From the NCBI GenBank assembly GCA_965230635.1, contig CBDDLJ010000001.1:1-26847 (forward strand): a stretch of 26,847 bases of DNA. The letters are read 5' to 3'. The DNA is from CBDDLJ01 sp965230635 (lineage in GTDB: Bacteria > Pseudomonadota > Gammaproteobacteria > UBA1113). A program made the position numbers and the translations under genes. Positions 7,536-16,700 of the stretch are shown here, in pieces. The number at the start of each line of letters is the position of its first letter. Position 1 is the stretch's first letter. Under the pieces are notes generated by a model. The model did no database searches. It saw only the letters and a list, made by a program, of their open reading frames with translations, and had not been told where the DNA came from.

Positions 7536-7824
7536 AACGCATTAGCTTGCGAGAGGATATACAAAAACGTTTCCATTAGCAACAACACCTGAGCAATAAC
7601 TTCTCACTGATATTGCTGCGACAAGAAAGTGCAGAGGTATAAATTACACAGTTACTCTCTTGCATGGGACATGCTTATCTGATAATCAGTCGAGTTAACA
7701 ATGAACATTAAAGGACGATAAAATTACAAACTGTTAGTATTATATGCAATTTATCCGCTGTTCTCATAAGTCACTTGCTTTACACAGCAACATATGTTGC
7801 AATTCATCCCTAATTTTTGCATAT
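7536..7824. other. Intergenic region between tRNA-Ser and 4.5S RNA
   Basis: No credible ORF is seen. It should hold the divergent promoters of the tRNA (minus strand) and the 4.5S RNA (plus strand), but neither shows a clear consensus pair. A perfect 7-base inverted repeat (AGCAATA at 7592-7598, TATTGCT at 7611-7617, 12-base loop) is present without a T run, so its role is unclear. Confidence 0.5.
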
Positions 7825-7936
7825 GGTAGCGCTTGCCGGTGCCCTCGCAGCGTTAAGTTGTGAACCCCGTCAGATCCGGAAGGAAGCAGCGGTAACAACC
7901 GATACGGGTGCCGAGATGTTGCTGGTAAGCACTACC
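7825..7936 (+). ncRNA. ffs: 4.5S signal recognition particle RNA
   Basis: The universally conserved SRP domain IV loop, GTCAGATCCGGAAGGAAGCA, is present. The flanks pair into one long hairpin, GGTAGCGCTTGCCGG at the 5' end against CTGGTAAGCACTACC at the 3' end. The length of about 112 bases matches the short bacterial 4.5S form (114 in E. coli). The RNA binds Ffh and targets nascent inner-membrane proteins. It lies directly upstream of dnaX; ends are estimated from the terminal pairing. Confidence 0.92.
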
Positions 7937-7964
7937 TCCAAATTATGATGATTTATATTGGAAT

Positions 7965-9110
7965 ATGAGTTATTTAGTTCTCGCTCGCAAATATCGCCCT
8001 CAAATATTTTCTCAAGTGATTGGGCAAGATTTTTCTGTGCAATCATTAATCAATTCCTTGCAGCAACAGCGCATGCACCATGCTTATTTGTTCACTGGCA
8101 CCCGCGGTGTCGGTAAAACCAGTATTGCACGCATCTTAGCAAAGGCTCTGAATTGTCAGCAATTGCAGCAAGGCGAACCCTGTGGACAATGTGACTCTTG
8201 TCTAGCCATTACCGCAGGCAATTTTGCTGATTTAATCGAAATTGATGCTGCATCCAAAACAAAAGTAGAAGATACACGGGATTTGCTCAGCAATGTGCAA
8301 TACGCACCCACTTATGGCCGTTATAAAATTTACTTAATTGATGAAGTTCACATGTTGTCTAACCACAGCTTTAATGCCTTATTGAAAACACTAGAAGAAC
8401 CACCGCCGCATGTTGTTTTTCTCTTAGCAACAACGGATCCACAGCGCTTACCCATTACCATTTTATCCCGCTGCCTACAATTCCACTTGAAAAAAATGTT
8501 GCCCACTCTGATTCAACAACAACTGAGCACGATCCTTCAGCAAGAGGGCATAACCAGTGAAACACAAGCATTACTGCCGATTGCAGAGGCGGCCGATGGC
8601 AGTATGCGTGATGCATTAAGTTTACTGGATCAAGCTATCGCTTATTGTGACGGCGATATTACTGAAGATAAGGTCCGAGAATTGTTGGGATGTATCGCAC
8701 CGATATCATTGATTGAATTAATGCAAGCGATTATCAGCAATAAAGGAGAACAAGCATTATCCTGGGTCAATCAAGTTGCTGAGCGTGGCTATGATTTTCA
8801 ACAGTTAATCGATGAATTGCTTAAATTATTACACTGCGTTGCACTTGCACAAATTATTCCCAGCAGTCTTGACAAAAACAATGCACAGACTGAAGCCATA
8901 AGACAATTAACGCAACAATGTAGTGCAGAAGATATTCAATTATATTATCAAATCGCTTTGCTGAGTAAACGGGACTTGGCTTTAGCTCCCTGTCCACAAC
9001 GTGGCTTTGAAATGATGATAGTGCGTTTGCTTGCCTTTCAACCGCAACAAATTGCTGTGCCCATCTTGCAACCAGCACCAGTAGAAAAAAAAAAACTAAA
9101 AACCATGTAG
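7965..9110 (+). CDS. dnaX: DNA polymerase III clamp-loader subunit DnaX (in-frame, gamma-like short product)
   Basis: Frame 0 gives 381 aa covering the AAA+ clamp-loader domains: Walker A GTRGVGKTS (45-53), zinc cysteines C64, C73, C76 and C79, Walker B IYLIDEVHM (122-130), sensor 1 LATTDPQ (154-160) and the SRC arginine-finger motif (168-170). It loads the beta clamp and organises the replisome. The frame ends at TAG 9108-9110, shortly after a run of 11 A. The protein tail that follows lies in the -1 frame up to 9550. In E. coli the unshifted product is the long tau and the shifted one is short gamma; here the unshifted product is the short one. The start has only a weak ribosome site (GGA just upstream). 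Confidence 0.93.
   Translation: MSYLVLARKYRPQIFSQVIGQDFSVQSLINSLQQQRMHHAYLFTGTRGVGKTSIARILAKALNCQQLQQGEPCGQCDSCLAITAGNFADLIEIDAASKTKVEDTRDLLSNVQYAPTYGRYKIYLIDEVHMLSNHSFNALLKTLEEPPPHVVFLLATTDPQRLPITILSRCLQFHLKKMLPTLIQQQLSTILQQEGITSETQALLPIAEAADGSMRDALSLLDQAIAYCDGDITEDKVRELLGCIAPISLIELMQAIISNKGEQALSWVNQVAERGYDFQQLIDELLKLLHCVALAQIIPSSLDKNNAQTEAIRQLTQQCSAEDIQLYYQIALLSKRDLALAPCPQRGFEMMIVRLLAFQPQQIAVPILQPAPVEKKKLKTM
9085..9095 (+). other. A11 slippery tract in dnaX (-1 frameshift or transcriptional slippage site)
   Basis: Eleven consecutive A lie at the junction between the AAA+/domain III part and the tau-specific tail. One extra A in the transcript, or a -1 ribosomal shift, joins the two frames into a tau of about 528 aa. 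Programmed shifting at A-rich sites is established for dnaX in several bacteria. No obvious downstream stem-loop or upstream Shine-Dalgarno stimulator is visible. A homopolymer read error is the main alternative. Confidence 0.6.
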
Positions 9111-9550
9111 CACAAACACAGGGTGATCAACAAGACTTACTTGAACAAGCAAAAAATCCTTTATGCCAACAATGGGAACAATTGTATTCCTCTCTCTCAT
9201 TGAGTGGTATGAGTAAAACACTAGCAAGTTACTGTGTGCTTGTTAACAAAACCGATACTTGCTGGGAGTTAAGCTTAGAAAAAAATCAACAACCATTATT
9301 ACAACATGGACTTTGCCAGCAAATAGAGCAAGCGATCAATGCAACGCTAGGGCATACTATTAAGCTATCCATCAACTTAAGCGATTCCACAGCTCAACTC
9401 CCAAGCCCTGCTAATCTTGCCACGACACGACATCAACAAGCCATCCATCAGGCAAAACAACAATTTGCGAAAGATCCCAATGTAATTACCCTTCAGCATC
9501 AATTTAATGCTAGAATTCAGGATGATACAATAACGTTAGTTGAACAGTAA
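9096..9550 (+). CDS. dnaX: DnaX tau C-terminal region, read by -1 frameshift
   Basis: In the -1 frame after the A tract the sequence continues TKNHVAQTQGDQQDLLEQAK to the tau domain V, about 120 residues containing WEQLYSSLSLSGMSKTLASY, CWELSLEKNQ and a tail with HQAKQQFAKDPNVITLQHQF. This resembles the E. coli tau C terminus, which binds the polymerase alpha subunit. Conservation of this tail argues it is still translated as part of DnaX rather than eroded. It has no convincing start of its own; an internal ATG at 9182 would give 122 residues. Confidence 0.8.
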
Positions 9551-9559
9551 GAGGTAGAT

Positions 9560-9892
9560 ATGGCTGATTTGGGAAATTTAATGCAACAAGCACAAAAATT
9601 ACAAGCAACAATGGAGCGTGCTCAAAAAGAATTAGAGCACTTAAAAGTCAAAGGGAGTGCAGGTGGTGATATGGCCGCTATTTTAATGAACGGTCGATAT
9701 CGCGCATTAAAATTGAAAATTTCTGATGAACTGCTGCGTGAAGATAAAGCCATGATTGAAGAGACGATTGCTGCCGCTATTAATGATGCAGTCAGCAAAG
9801 TGGAGCGTCAATCCCGCGGAAAAATGGAAAAATTAGCAACAGACTTAAATTTACCCAAAGATATGTTGGGTGACCAAGACGGTAATAAATAA
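9560..9892 (+). CDS. ybaB: YbaB/EbfC family nucleoid-associated protein
   Basis: 110 aa, the usual family size. It begins with LGNLMQQAQKLQATMERAQK, the N-terminal helix typical of YbaB, followed by a VKGSAGGDMAAILMNGRY beta segment and a C-terminal helix. YbaB dimers bind DNA and influence nucleoid structure and gene expression. The gene lies nine bases after dnaX and eight before recR, the classic dnaX-ybaB-recR order. GAGGT upstream of the ATG serves as ribosome site. Confidence 0.93.
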   Translation: MADLGNLMQQAQKLQATMERAQKELEHLKVKGSAGGDMAAILMNGRYRALKLKISDELLREDKAMIEETIAAAINDAVSKVERQSRGKMEKLATDLNLPKDMLGDQDGNK

Positions 9893-9899
9893 TTCATTT

Positions 9900-10505
9900 A
9901 TGTTCAGTGCCGCACTAGAAGAATTAGTCAATGCATTGCGTCGATTACCTGGCATTGGACCAAAATCTGCGCAACGCATGGCTTTTTTTCTGCTAGCACG
10001 CGATCGTACTGGTGGCAAAATTATTGGCAAACAATTAATAAAAGCCATGGAAAACATTGGGCAATGCCAACAGTGTCGTACTTTTTCTGAATATTCTATT
10101 TGCTCAATCTGTCAAAATCAACGGCGAGACCCAACACTCTTATGTATTGTTGAATCCCCTGCCGATATGCTCGCGGTTGAACAAACTGGCTTCCGTGGTC
10201 GATATTTCGTGTTGCATGGACATTTATCCCCTATCGATGGTATTGGGCCCTACGAACTTGGCTTAGAGCAATTACAACAACGCTTAGCTGCCGAAGCTAT
10301 CGAAGAAATTATCTTAGCAACCAATCCAACGGTAGAAGGCGAAGCAACAGCGCACTATATTTCACAATTGGCTAAGCCGCATAATATACAATGTACACGT
10401 ATTGCCCATGGTGTTCCCATGGGCAGTGAATTAGAATATATCGACGGAGGAACGCTCAGTCGTGCTTTTTCTGGTCGTCAAAAAGCTTTTGAAGAAGAAA
10501 GTTAA
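9900..10505 (+). CDS. recR: Recombination mediator protein RecR
   Basis: 201 aa from ATG 9900, the same length as E. coli RecR. Features in order: helix-hairpin-helix LRRLPGIGPKSAQRMA (13-28), zinc finger cysteines C56, C59, C68 and C71, and the Toprim domain LCIVESPADM to GHLSPIDGIG (81-116), followed by ATNPTVEGEATA and RIAHGVPMGSELEYIDGGTL. RecR works with RecO and RecF to load RecA on gapped DNA. A GTG at 9870 would extend it by ten residues into ybaB; length and the family's N terminus favour 9900, although the ribosome site is weak for both. Confidence 0.94.
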   Translation: MFSAALEELVNALRRLPGIGPKSAQRMAFFLLARDRTGGKIIGKQLIKAMENIGQCQQCRTFSEYSICSICQNQRRDPTLLCIVESPADMLAVEQTGFRGRYFVLHGHLSPIDGIGPYELGLEQLQQRLAAEAIEEIILATNPTVEGEATAHYISQLAKPHNIQCTRIAHGVPMGSELEYIDGGTLSRAFSGRQKAFEEES

Positions 10506-10569
10506 TTATAGCTTGGAAATAAACTGTTCAACCTGTACAATCACGTCAAATTTATTTTGAAATGCTATT

Positions 10570-10588
10570 GATAATGATTCTCATTAAG
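10570..10588 (+). promoter_or_regulatory. Fur-box-like palindrome upstream of the membrane protein gene
   Basis: GATAATGATTCTCATTAAG agrees with the 19-base Fur consensus (GATAATGATAATCATTATC) at 15 positions. It lies about 40-60 bases before the start of the next gene, near TATAAT at 10608-10613. Iron-dependent repression of that gene is a reasonable inference. Confidence 0.5.
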
Positions 10589-10630
10589 GTTAGCATATAG
10601 AACTTACTATAATTTCATCAGGAGATGACT

Positions 10631-12451
10631 GTGGCTACTGTTCCATCCGATATACCCGATTATTGGCAAGCACGTTACCAAAAGCATAAACAAAAATCCT
10701 ATCAACGCAGAAATAATGCTAAAATAGCTGCTCTCCCTTTCACTATTATTACCGTTATATCAATTTCATTGATGGGTGCTTGGGCAACTTATTTAATTTT
10801 CCCTTGGTTAACTATCTGGGCAGTTCCACCTTTATTTGCCACCGGCTTAGTTATTGATTGGATTTTCTATAACAAAAATATACAAAATACATTCAAATTG
10901 ATATTCAAAACTGGAGTTTATAGTGACTTACGGCGTGACTATGAGATAAAAATGGCAAAAAGCTGGTTAACATCTGATGAAAGTAGGCTAGAAACATTCA
11001 AAACAAAAACATTCAAAACGCTTTTTGATCGTCTTAAACAAAAATATCTTCATGCCCATTATCCACACATAGAAAATGAATCCACATTAGATAAAGAAAC
11101 ACAGAATAAAATAAACAACGCCGTTACCAAATTATTTACAGCAAAGTTAATGAAATACTTTGCACGCCAACGGCATTATAAAAATAAATATACACCAAAG
11201 AAATTTCGCCAACTTAGCAATAGTTATCTTAATGACTTTGATAATTTTTATGCCAAAGAAATGAAAGAGCGCGGGAAGAAAATGTTGAGCGGGCAAGCGA
11301 CATTGCGTTTGAAATATTTCTTAGCAACAGTTTCTATCCTTTTCGCCTCAATCACAGCTGTCAGCTGGATCTGCGTCACCTTTGTTGAGTTTTTAGAAAT
11401 TACTGCAATTGTCAGTTTTGCTAATCCTTTTGCATGGGCGATATTGGCTTTAGCCGTGCTTGTCGGTTTCGCGCAAGGATTCATGTTTTTTAATATGTTA
11501 CATAAAGGTATAAAAAATAATATTTTCAAAAAAATCGGAAAGCTACTATCGCCTGAAAAAAACAAGAGCATTTTGATTAATTGTCTAAAAATTACATTAT
11601 CAATTATAGCCATAGCATTGGTCGCTATTTCCTCTCTTATTATGACAGATGCTTTTTTAACCTCAATGACAGAATTTTTTGTTATGACTATAGGAAAGAT
11701 TAATACTGTTACAGATATTATTATGCAAATAGCAATGTATATTAATATTATTTCTTGTGAACTCCCTTTTGCTATTAAACACTCTATTGGGGCATGTCAA
11801 AAACTAGCAAATTATTTACATAACAGTTCAAAATGGTTAATGGATAAAAACACGAAGTGGAATGACATCAGCCACGCTATTAAAACAAACCCGCTAAAAA
11901 TTGTGGTATTCTCACTGGTATTTGTCTCACTTATCGTCCATGGGATAAGTGAAGGCGCTATCCTAGCAGTCAAAGGGGCGGTATCTGACAAGTATTGGCC
12001 TGGCAAGTTTTTCAGAAAAATAGCAAATTTAATCCGAGTCAATCCAAATGAACTGGGCGCTAGCATAGCGGATCTGCAAGAAACCTCCACTCACTTGAAT
12101 TTTGTGTTTAAATTTACTAATCAAGTCACTGATAAAGAAAGAAAAAACGATTCAAGTGCTACCAAATGGCTTGGTATCTCTTCAAAACCTTATAGTGCGA
12201 CTAAAGAACCAGATCTTGATGGTAAGAAAATAAAACTGAAGAAAGAAATATCCTCTAATCAATCTGCCATTGCATCGAGCGCCATTTCTGACCGAAGAGA
12301 AACTAACGACCGTACTATCTCGGTTAGAAACTTGAGCAACCCGTTTTTTCCTTATAGGCCTAAAGAGGACAATCCTCAACCTGCTGATCGAACTGATATC
12401 GCGCAGAGCACATTAGATGAAATATCAAGCCCACTATTGGGTAAAGCGTAG
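10631..12451 (+). CDS. Large multi-pass membrane protein of unknown function, effector-like
   Basis: About 606 aa, not recognised. AGGAG at 10620-10624 abuts the in-frame ATG at 10625, leaving no spacing; GTG at 10631 has ideal spacing, so I prefer it (the ATG would add two residues). Hydrophobic segments cluster in the N-terminal third (a hairpin around residues 32-80), the middle (about 230-310, two helices) and about 320-390 and 430-455. Between the first two clusters is a basic, soluble, Lys/Tyr-rich stretch of about 140 residues. The last 110 residues are soluble, Ser/Lys/Asp-rich and probably disordered, ending ISSPLLGKA. This architecture with a polar C tail resembles secreted membrane-targeted effectors, but no signature proves it. 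A Fur-box-like site precedes it. It converges on the methyltransferase gene with a three-base gap. Confidence 0.75.
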   Translation: MATVPSDIPDYWQARYQKHKQKSYQRRNNAKIAALPFTIITVISISLMGAWATYLIFPWLTIWAVPPLFATGLVIDWIFYNKNIQNTFKLIFKTGVYSDLRRDYEIKMAKSWLTSDESRLETFKTKTFKTLFDRLKQKYLHAHYPHIENESTLDKETQNKINNAVTKLFTAKLMKYFARQRHYKNKYTPKKFRQLSNSYLNDFDNFYAKEMKERGKKMLSGQATLRLKYFLATVSILFASITAVSWICVTFVEFLEITAIVSFANPFAWAILALAVLVGFAQGFMFFNMLHKGIKNNIFKKIGKLLSPEKNKSILINCLKITLSIIAIALVAISSLIMTDAFLTSMTEFFVMTIGKINTVTDIIMQIAMYINIISCELPFAIKHSIGACQKLANYLHNSSKWLMDKNTKWNDISHAIKTNPLKIVVFSLVFVSLIVHGISEGAILAVKGAVSDKYWPGKFFRKIANLIRVNPNELGASIADLQETSTHLNFVFKFTNQVTDKERKNDSSATKWLGISSKPYSATKEPDLDGKKIKLKKEISSNQSAIASSAISDRRETNDRTISVRNLSNPFFPYRPKEDNPQPADRTDIAQSTLDEISSPLLGKA

Positions 12452-12454
12452 TAA

Positions 12455-13096
12455 TTAAGTCACTATTAATTGCCATAAAGGCATAGCTGCTTGTTGGTAT
12501 TTAGCTTCAAAATGAGTTAGTGGCTGGGTAGAATTCACTTGTTTAATGGATAAATGACGTTGGCTGATCGTTTGTACGGCTAAAGCAAACTCATCCAGAT
12601 AAATTTTCCAATTCGTGCGCAAAATAATTTGTTGACTGAGTGCTAACATCACAGGAAAAATAGCATGTCCGTGCCAACGTCGTTGCACTTGCTTTGCTTT
12701 TGGCCATGGATTAGGATAAAGCAGATAGTGGCGTTGAAACGTTAAGTTACACTCTTTTGCCAACAAGTAAAAATCAATGCAATTAACTCGTAAATACGCG
12801 CAGTTTGCCAAGTTTTCTACTGGCGCTATTGGTAATCGCTGCTCTGATTTATCAATCCCTAACACATACGCCTGTGGATTCTGCTGTGCAAGTATTTGTG
12901 TACTACGTCCTCGTCCACAGCCAGAATCTATGATCATGTTCTGATAGCTTTTTGGCTTATCTGCTAAAAATTGTTCAAAAATTTGACGTTGTTTTGACGA
13001 TATTGGCCGCTGATAAGCCGTCATGAAATGGGTTTGCGCTAACCGTTTTATATGACGATGCACCTTGGTTTGTTGAGTACGCAGTGCATAATCCAT
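12455..13096 (-). CDS. TrmB-family SAM-dependent methyltransferase (tRNA guanine-N7 type)
   Basis: 213 aa. SAM-binding motif I is IIDSGCGRGRST (55-66), and the family motif PNPWPK (128-133) with following basic RRWHGH (139-144) stands where TrmB has PDPWPKxRHxKRR. TrmB makes m7G at tRNA position 46. The tyrosine and asparagine before PWPK and the RRWHGHAIFP sequence place it in a divergent TrmB-like branch, so the tRNA substrate is likely but not certain and I withhold the symbol. It lies 27 bases beyond the end of the ankyrin/patatin gene on the same strand and may be read from it, but no strong own ribosome site is seen. Confidence 0.8.
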   Translation of the reverse strand: MDYALRTQQTKVHRHIKRLAQTHFMTAYQRPISSKQRQIFEQFLADKPKSYQNMIIDSGCGRGRSTQILAQQNPQAYVLGIDKSEQRLPIAPVENLANCAYLRVNCIDFYLLAKECNLTFQRHYLLYPNPWPKAKQVQRRWHGHAIFPVMLALSQQIILRTNWKIYLDEFALAVQTISQRHLSIKQVNSTQPLTHFEAKYQQAAMPLWQLIVT

Positions 13097-13123
13097 ATCA
13101 CAAACCCAATACGCTGTTATATA

Positions 13124-13770
13124 TTATCTGACTCCGACTGAATATTGATTCACTTCATCTGTCGATCCAATTTCTTCTACAACAGCTTTCCCTAGTCCAG
13201 CAAAACGCTTACATTCATTCTTAAAGAACTCAAATAATCCAGCCTGACTGCTGTTGTCAAAGCCATCTTTGGTTAGATGTAAAACATACCGTAAGCCATG
13301 TGCCAACTCTAGTGTAACAAGCTCTAATCTATCATCGTTAACTTCTCGGTTAAAAAGTGGCATAGTTAGCAAAAATTTCATGAGCAAGGGTTTTATTGAT
13401 GGGCCATAGCCTGATTTATAATTTTGGCCAGTCTCATCTTTTTTACCTGCACGCCATTGCCCCGATCCTTGTTTAAAGAATTTTTCAAGTTTAGAAACAA
13501 CATCTTTTAAACAACTATCTGTCTCAATAGTATCAGCGATATCTCTTAATGCACGATAGGAGGATTTATTTACTGACCAAGTCTGATTGTACTCAGTTAA
13601 AGTTTTTTCAATCGCTTTACTAATTTGATTAACTGCCTCTTCTTTCTTTTCTTTTTTAGCAGGATTATATTGATTTGATGCTAACGCAGTTACCCCTGCT
13701 AAATTCTTGCGAGCACCAAGTTTTGAAAAGCGACTAATACTATTTCTGTCAGTTGGAGAGGGCAAAGAAC
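13124..13770 (-). other. Conserved C-terminal domain, copy 1 (ankyrin/patatin protein)
   Basis: This encodes about 215 residues starting at LPSPTDRNSISRFSKLGARK and including GVTALASNQYNPA, LLMKFLLTMPLFNREVNDD, LVTLELAHGLRYVLHLTKDG and LFEFFKNECKRFAGLGKAVV, ending NQYSVGVR. The other copy is at 17572-18210. I do not recognise it as a named domain. Confidence 0.85.
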
Positions 13771-16700
13771 GAGGATCTTTAATTGCGGGCTTAACCAAAG
13801 CTGATTTTTTAACCGTCTTATTGGTCGAGCGATCACTTCCATGAGGAACACTAGGCGAAGTACTGAAAAAAGAACCTGGAGATACTGCAGTAGTTGTGTT
13901 CTGATTAGAGTTGCCAAAGTCAGCTTGAGCAAATGACTGTTTTGCATTGCTATTTTTTGTTTGGTTATCTAGCAGACGCTGAAAATTTGCCGTTACTTCT
14001 TCATACTCTTTTTTCAGAGCTCGATTATGATATTTTAATTGTTCAATTTGCTCAACTAAAAGCTCTTTATCTTCTTCAGCAGTATTTTTTTCACGTGTTA
14101 ATTCATTGATTTTACTATTTAATATTTTTTTAATTTTCTCTAACTCTTTTTTGTTTTGTTCAAATTTCATTAAGCAGTCTTCACATATCTTAATCATCTC
14201 ATCTTTATAATCTTCTTCTCTCTGTAACTGTGCTATCTCTAATATTAAGCGAGGTCTTTTTTCAACAAACGAAAGTGATGCTAAAGACAGGTCATTTCTT
14301 TTAGCAGGATTAGCATTTGCTGCAAGCAATTTTTCTTGAGTTTCTTTTTTAATGTCATCATGCTCATAGTACGAAGCAAAGTCCAAAGGAGTAAAACCTT
14401 GCTCATCTTCAACATTGGGATTAATAAAACGGCGTAAAGTGAGTATCTCATTTTCTTTAGCAACTGCATAAATCCAAAATACTTGTTCTGCAGTAAACCG
14501 TTGCTCACTGCTGATCAATGAAAGCTTAATATTGCCATTAATATGAACATTATTGATTTTGGCATATTGACAAATAACCTCCAGCGTTTCTTGGTTTAAT
14601 CCTTTATACGGATTACTTAATCCTCGACGCTGAATAAAATCCATAACACCTTCTATACCAAACCGAGTATATTGTTGTTTTCTATCATCACTCATAAAGA
14701 ATTCAAACATGCTACCATCTGTTTTAATCAACACTGAACGATCAATGTTTTCATCATCAGGATACGTTTGCTCTTGCATCGCTGCAGAAAGCACAACATT
14801 TAGTACCTTAAAAAGATTATTTATCTCTTCTTCACCTGGTGCAGCATTACAACGGTAGTGTTTAAATTCGGGAGGTGTCACTAAGCAAAGCCCTAAAGTA
14901 TGAGGATTAAGCTTGTCCTTAGTATCTTTAAAGCGCAGTGGATAATTCATGCGCAAACCACCATCCATATAGTTACATCCATCAGGGTGCTCAACTCGTC
15001 TACCTTTTTCATCTTTAATCCAACGCTTACTGGGTTGATATAATAAGGGTATACTCATGGAACACCGAATTGCATCAGCAATACAATCATCTGGTGTTTT
15101 TATATAATTAAATTCAACTAATTGTTTTGTATTAGCATTAACGGCATAGAAAGTCGGGTCTTTAAATTTACCATAACCATAGGTTTGGACATATGCATGT
15201 AATTCACCAAATGTGATATTTTCAATGTTATTATTTAGCGATAGTTCTCTGAATTTCGTTGTGATTTTTTCATCAATCCATGCCCGAAAATTTTTTCCTT
15301 TACAAAACCCTGTTCCTTGCATTATAAAATTCTTCAAATCACTAGAGGCAGCTGCTTGATATAAAATTGAGAACATCCCTGGTAGTTCATTCTTAGTAAA
15401 ATAATCATTTACATAATTTTTAAAATATTCTGGATCAATAAAACTCATAAAATCCATACCAACAATAATATTTTCTAATTCTTCTGGGGTATAACCTACA
15501 GATAGTAAACCGACAAAAATAGCTCCTGCTGAAGTTCCTGCTAATTCTTCAATATTATTCCAGTCAATGACCTTTTCTTCCATTAATTTCATCAGTGCTG
15601 CTGGATACGCTAAACCTTTAGGCCCTCCTCCTTTTACGGCAAGATACTTTATCTCCTCAGCAGGCAAATCTTCTTGCAAATTACGAGCACGTGCCTCTTG
15701 ATGATCATTATTAGCAGGGTTAATTAATTTTCTAATGAGTTCAATATGCTGTTCTTGCTGTGGGTTTGACACCCAAACAAAGCTACTATTTTTTGTCAGT
15801 TCGTTAATATCTTCCATCTCCTTTCTGAGCAATATAGACAAAGGAACATCGCCATGATCATTTGTTTTATGAAATAACTCTCGGTAATGAACTGCTAAAA
15901 ATATCTGTACATTTCGTGCTTGCTTTTCAACAGCAAGGTGTGCACCATTATTTCTATTATCAGTTCTAAATTCGGAAATAAATTTAGCATTAACAGATTT
16001 TAAGTAATTTAATATTTCTGTATCGTCTTGAGCAATAACATCAGTTACCAGCACCTTTGAAATATTATTCCACGTCTCTAAGTGCGGCCGGGCACCACGG
16101 AACAGTAATGCTCGAATGAGTTGATAATCACTTTGTCTTTTGTTAGGCGACTCTTCCTTGGATTGATACATTTCAAAGGCTATATCAACACTAGACTTTC
16201 CACATTGAGTGAGTGCATTGATATCTATCCCATTACTGATGAACTCATTAATAATGATGTTTTTTTCATGCAAAGAGATTTGGTCTGATGAAATAGCACA
16301 ATGCAATGGCAAAAAACCAGATTCATCAAACGCATAACAGCTATAATAAGAAGCAAGATAATTGACCAACCTCACATTTCCTGCTTGTGCAGCCACATGT
16401 AATGGTGTGCGCTCTGCTTCTAGTTCCTCTCTCTGCGAAAGCGCTAATCTAGGAATTCCCAAGCATTCAACAATATCTTGAAATAAAATCCGTTGATCAC
16501 CTGGATATGCTGCAGCTATTAGCAAAAAATTCTTTCCTGCGTTGTTACGAATGCAAGTTGCTAACATGCTCTCATATTTATTTTTTTTATCTCTCAATTC
16601 AAGAAAAAGATCTACATCACCAGCAGATACGCATTCCTCAAAAAAACGTGGATTGTATTTATCTAATATCTGCTGACGTTTGTTTTCGCAATGCTGAATC

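Noticed and set aside
7340..7592. Two overlapping ORFs of 73-82 codons across the tRNA gene
   Set aside because: They read through tRNA-Ser in both directions; the tRNA fold is complete and such frames are common spurious calls over serine tRNA genes.
7592..7617. Inverted repeat AGCAATA/TATTGCT as a transcription terminator
   Set aside because: It is AT-rich, has a 12-base loop and no following T run on either strand.
7965..9550. dnaX as a dead pseudogene
   Set aside because: The gene is essential, all motifs are intact, the downstream tail is conserved and the break sits precisely at an A11 tract where slippage is expected.
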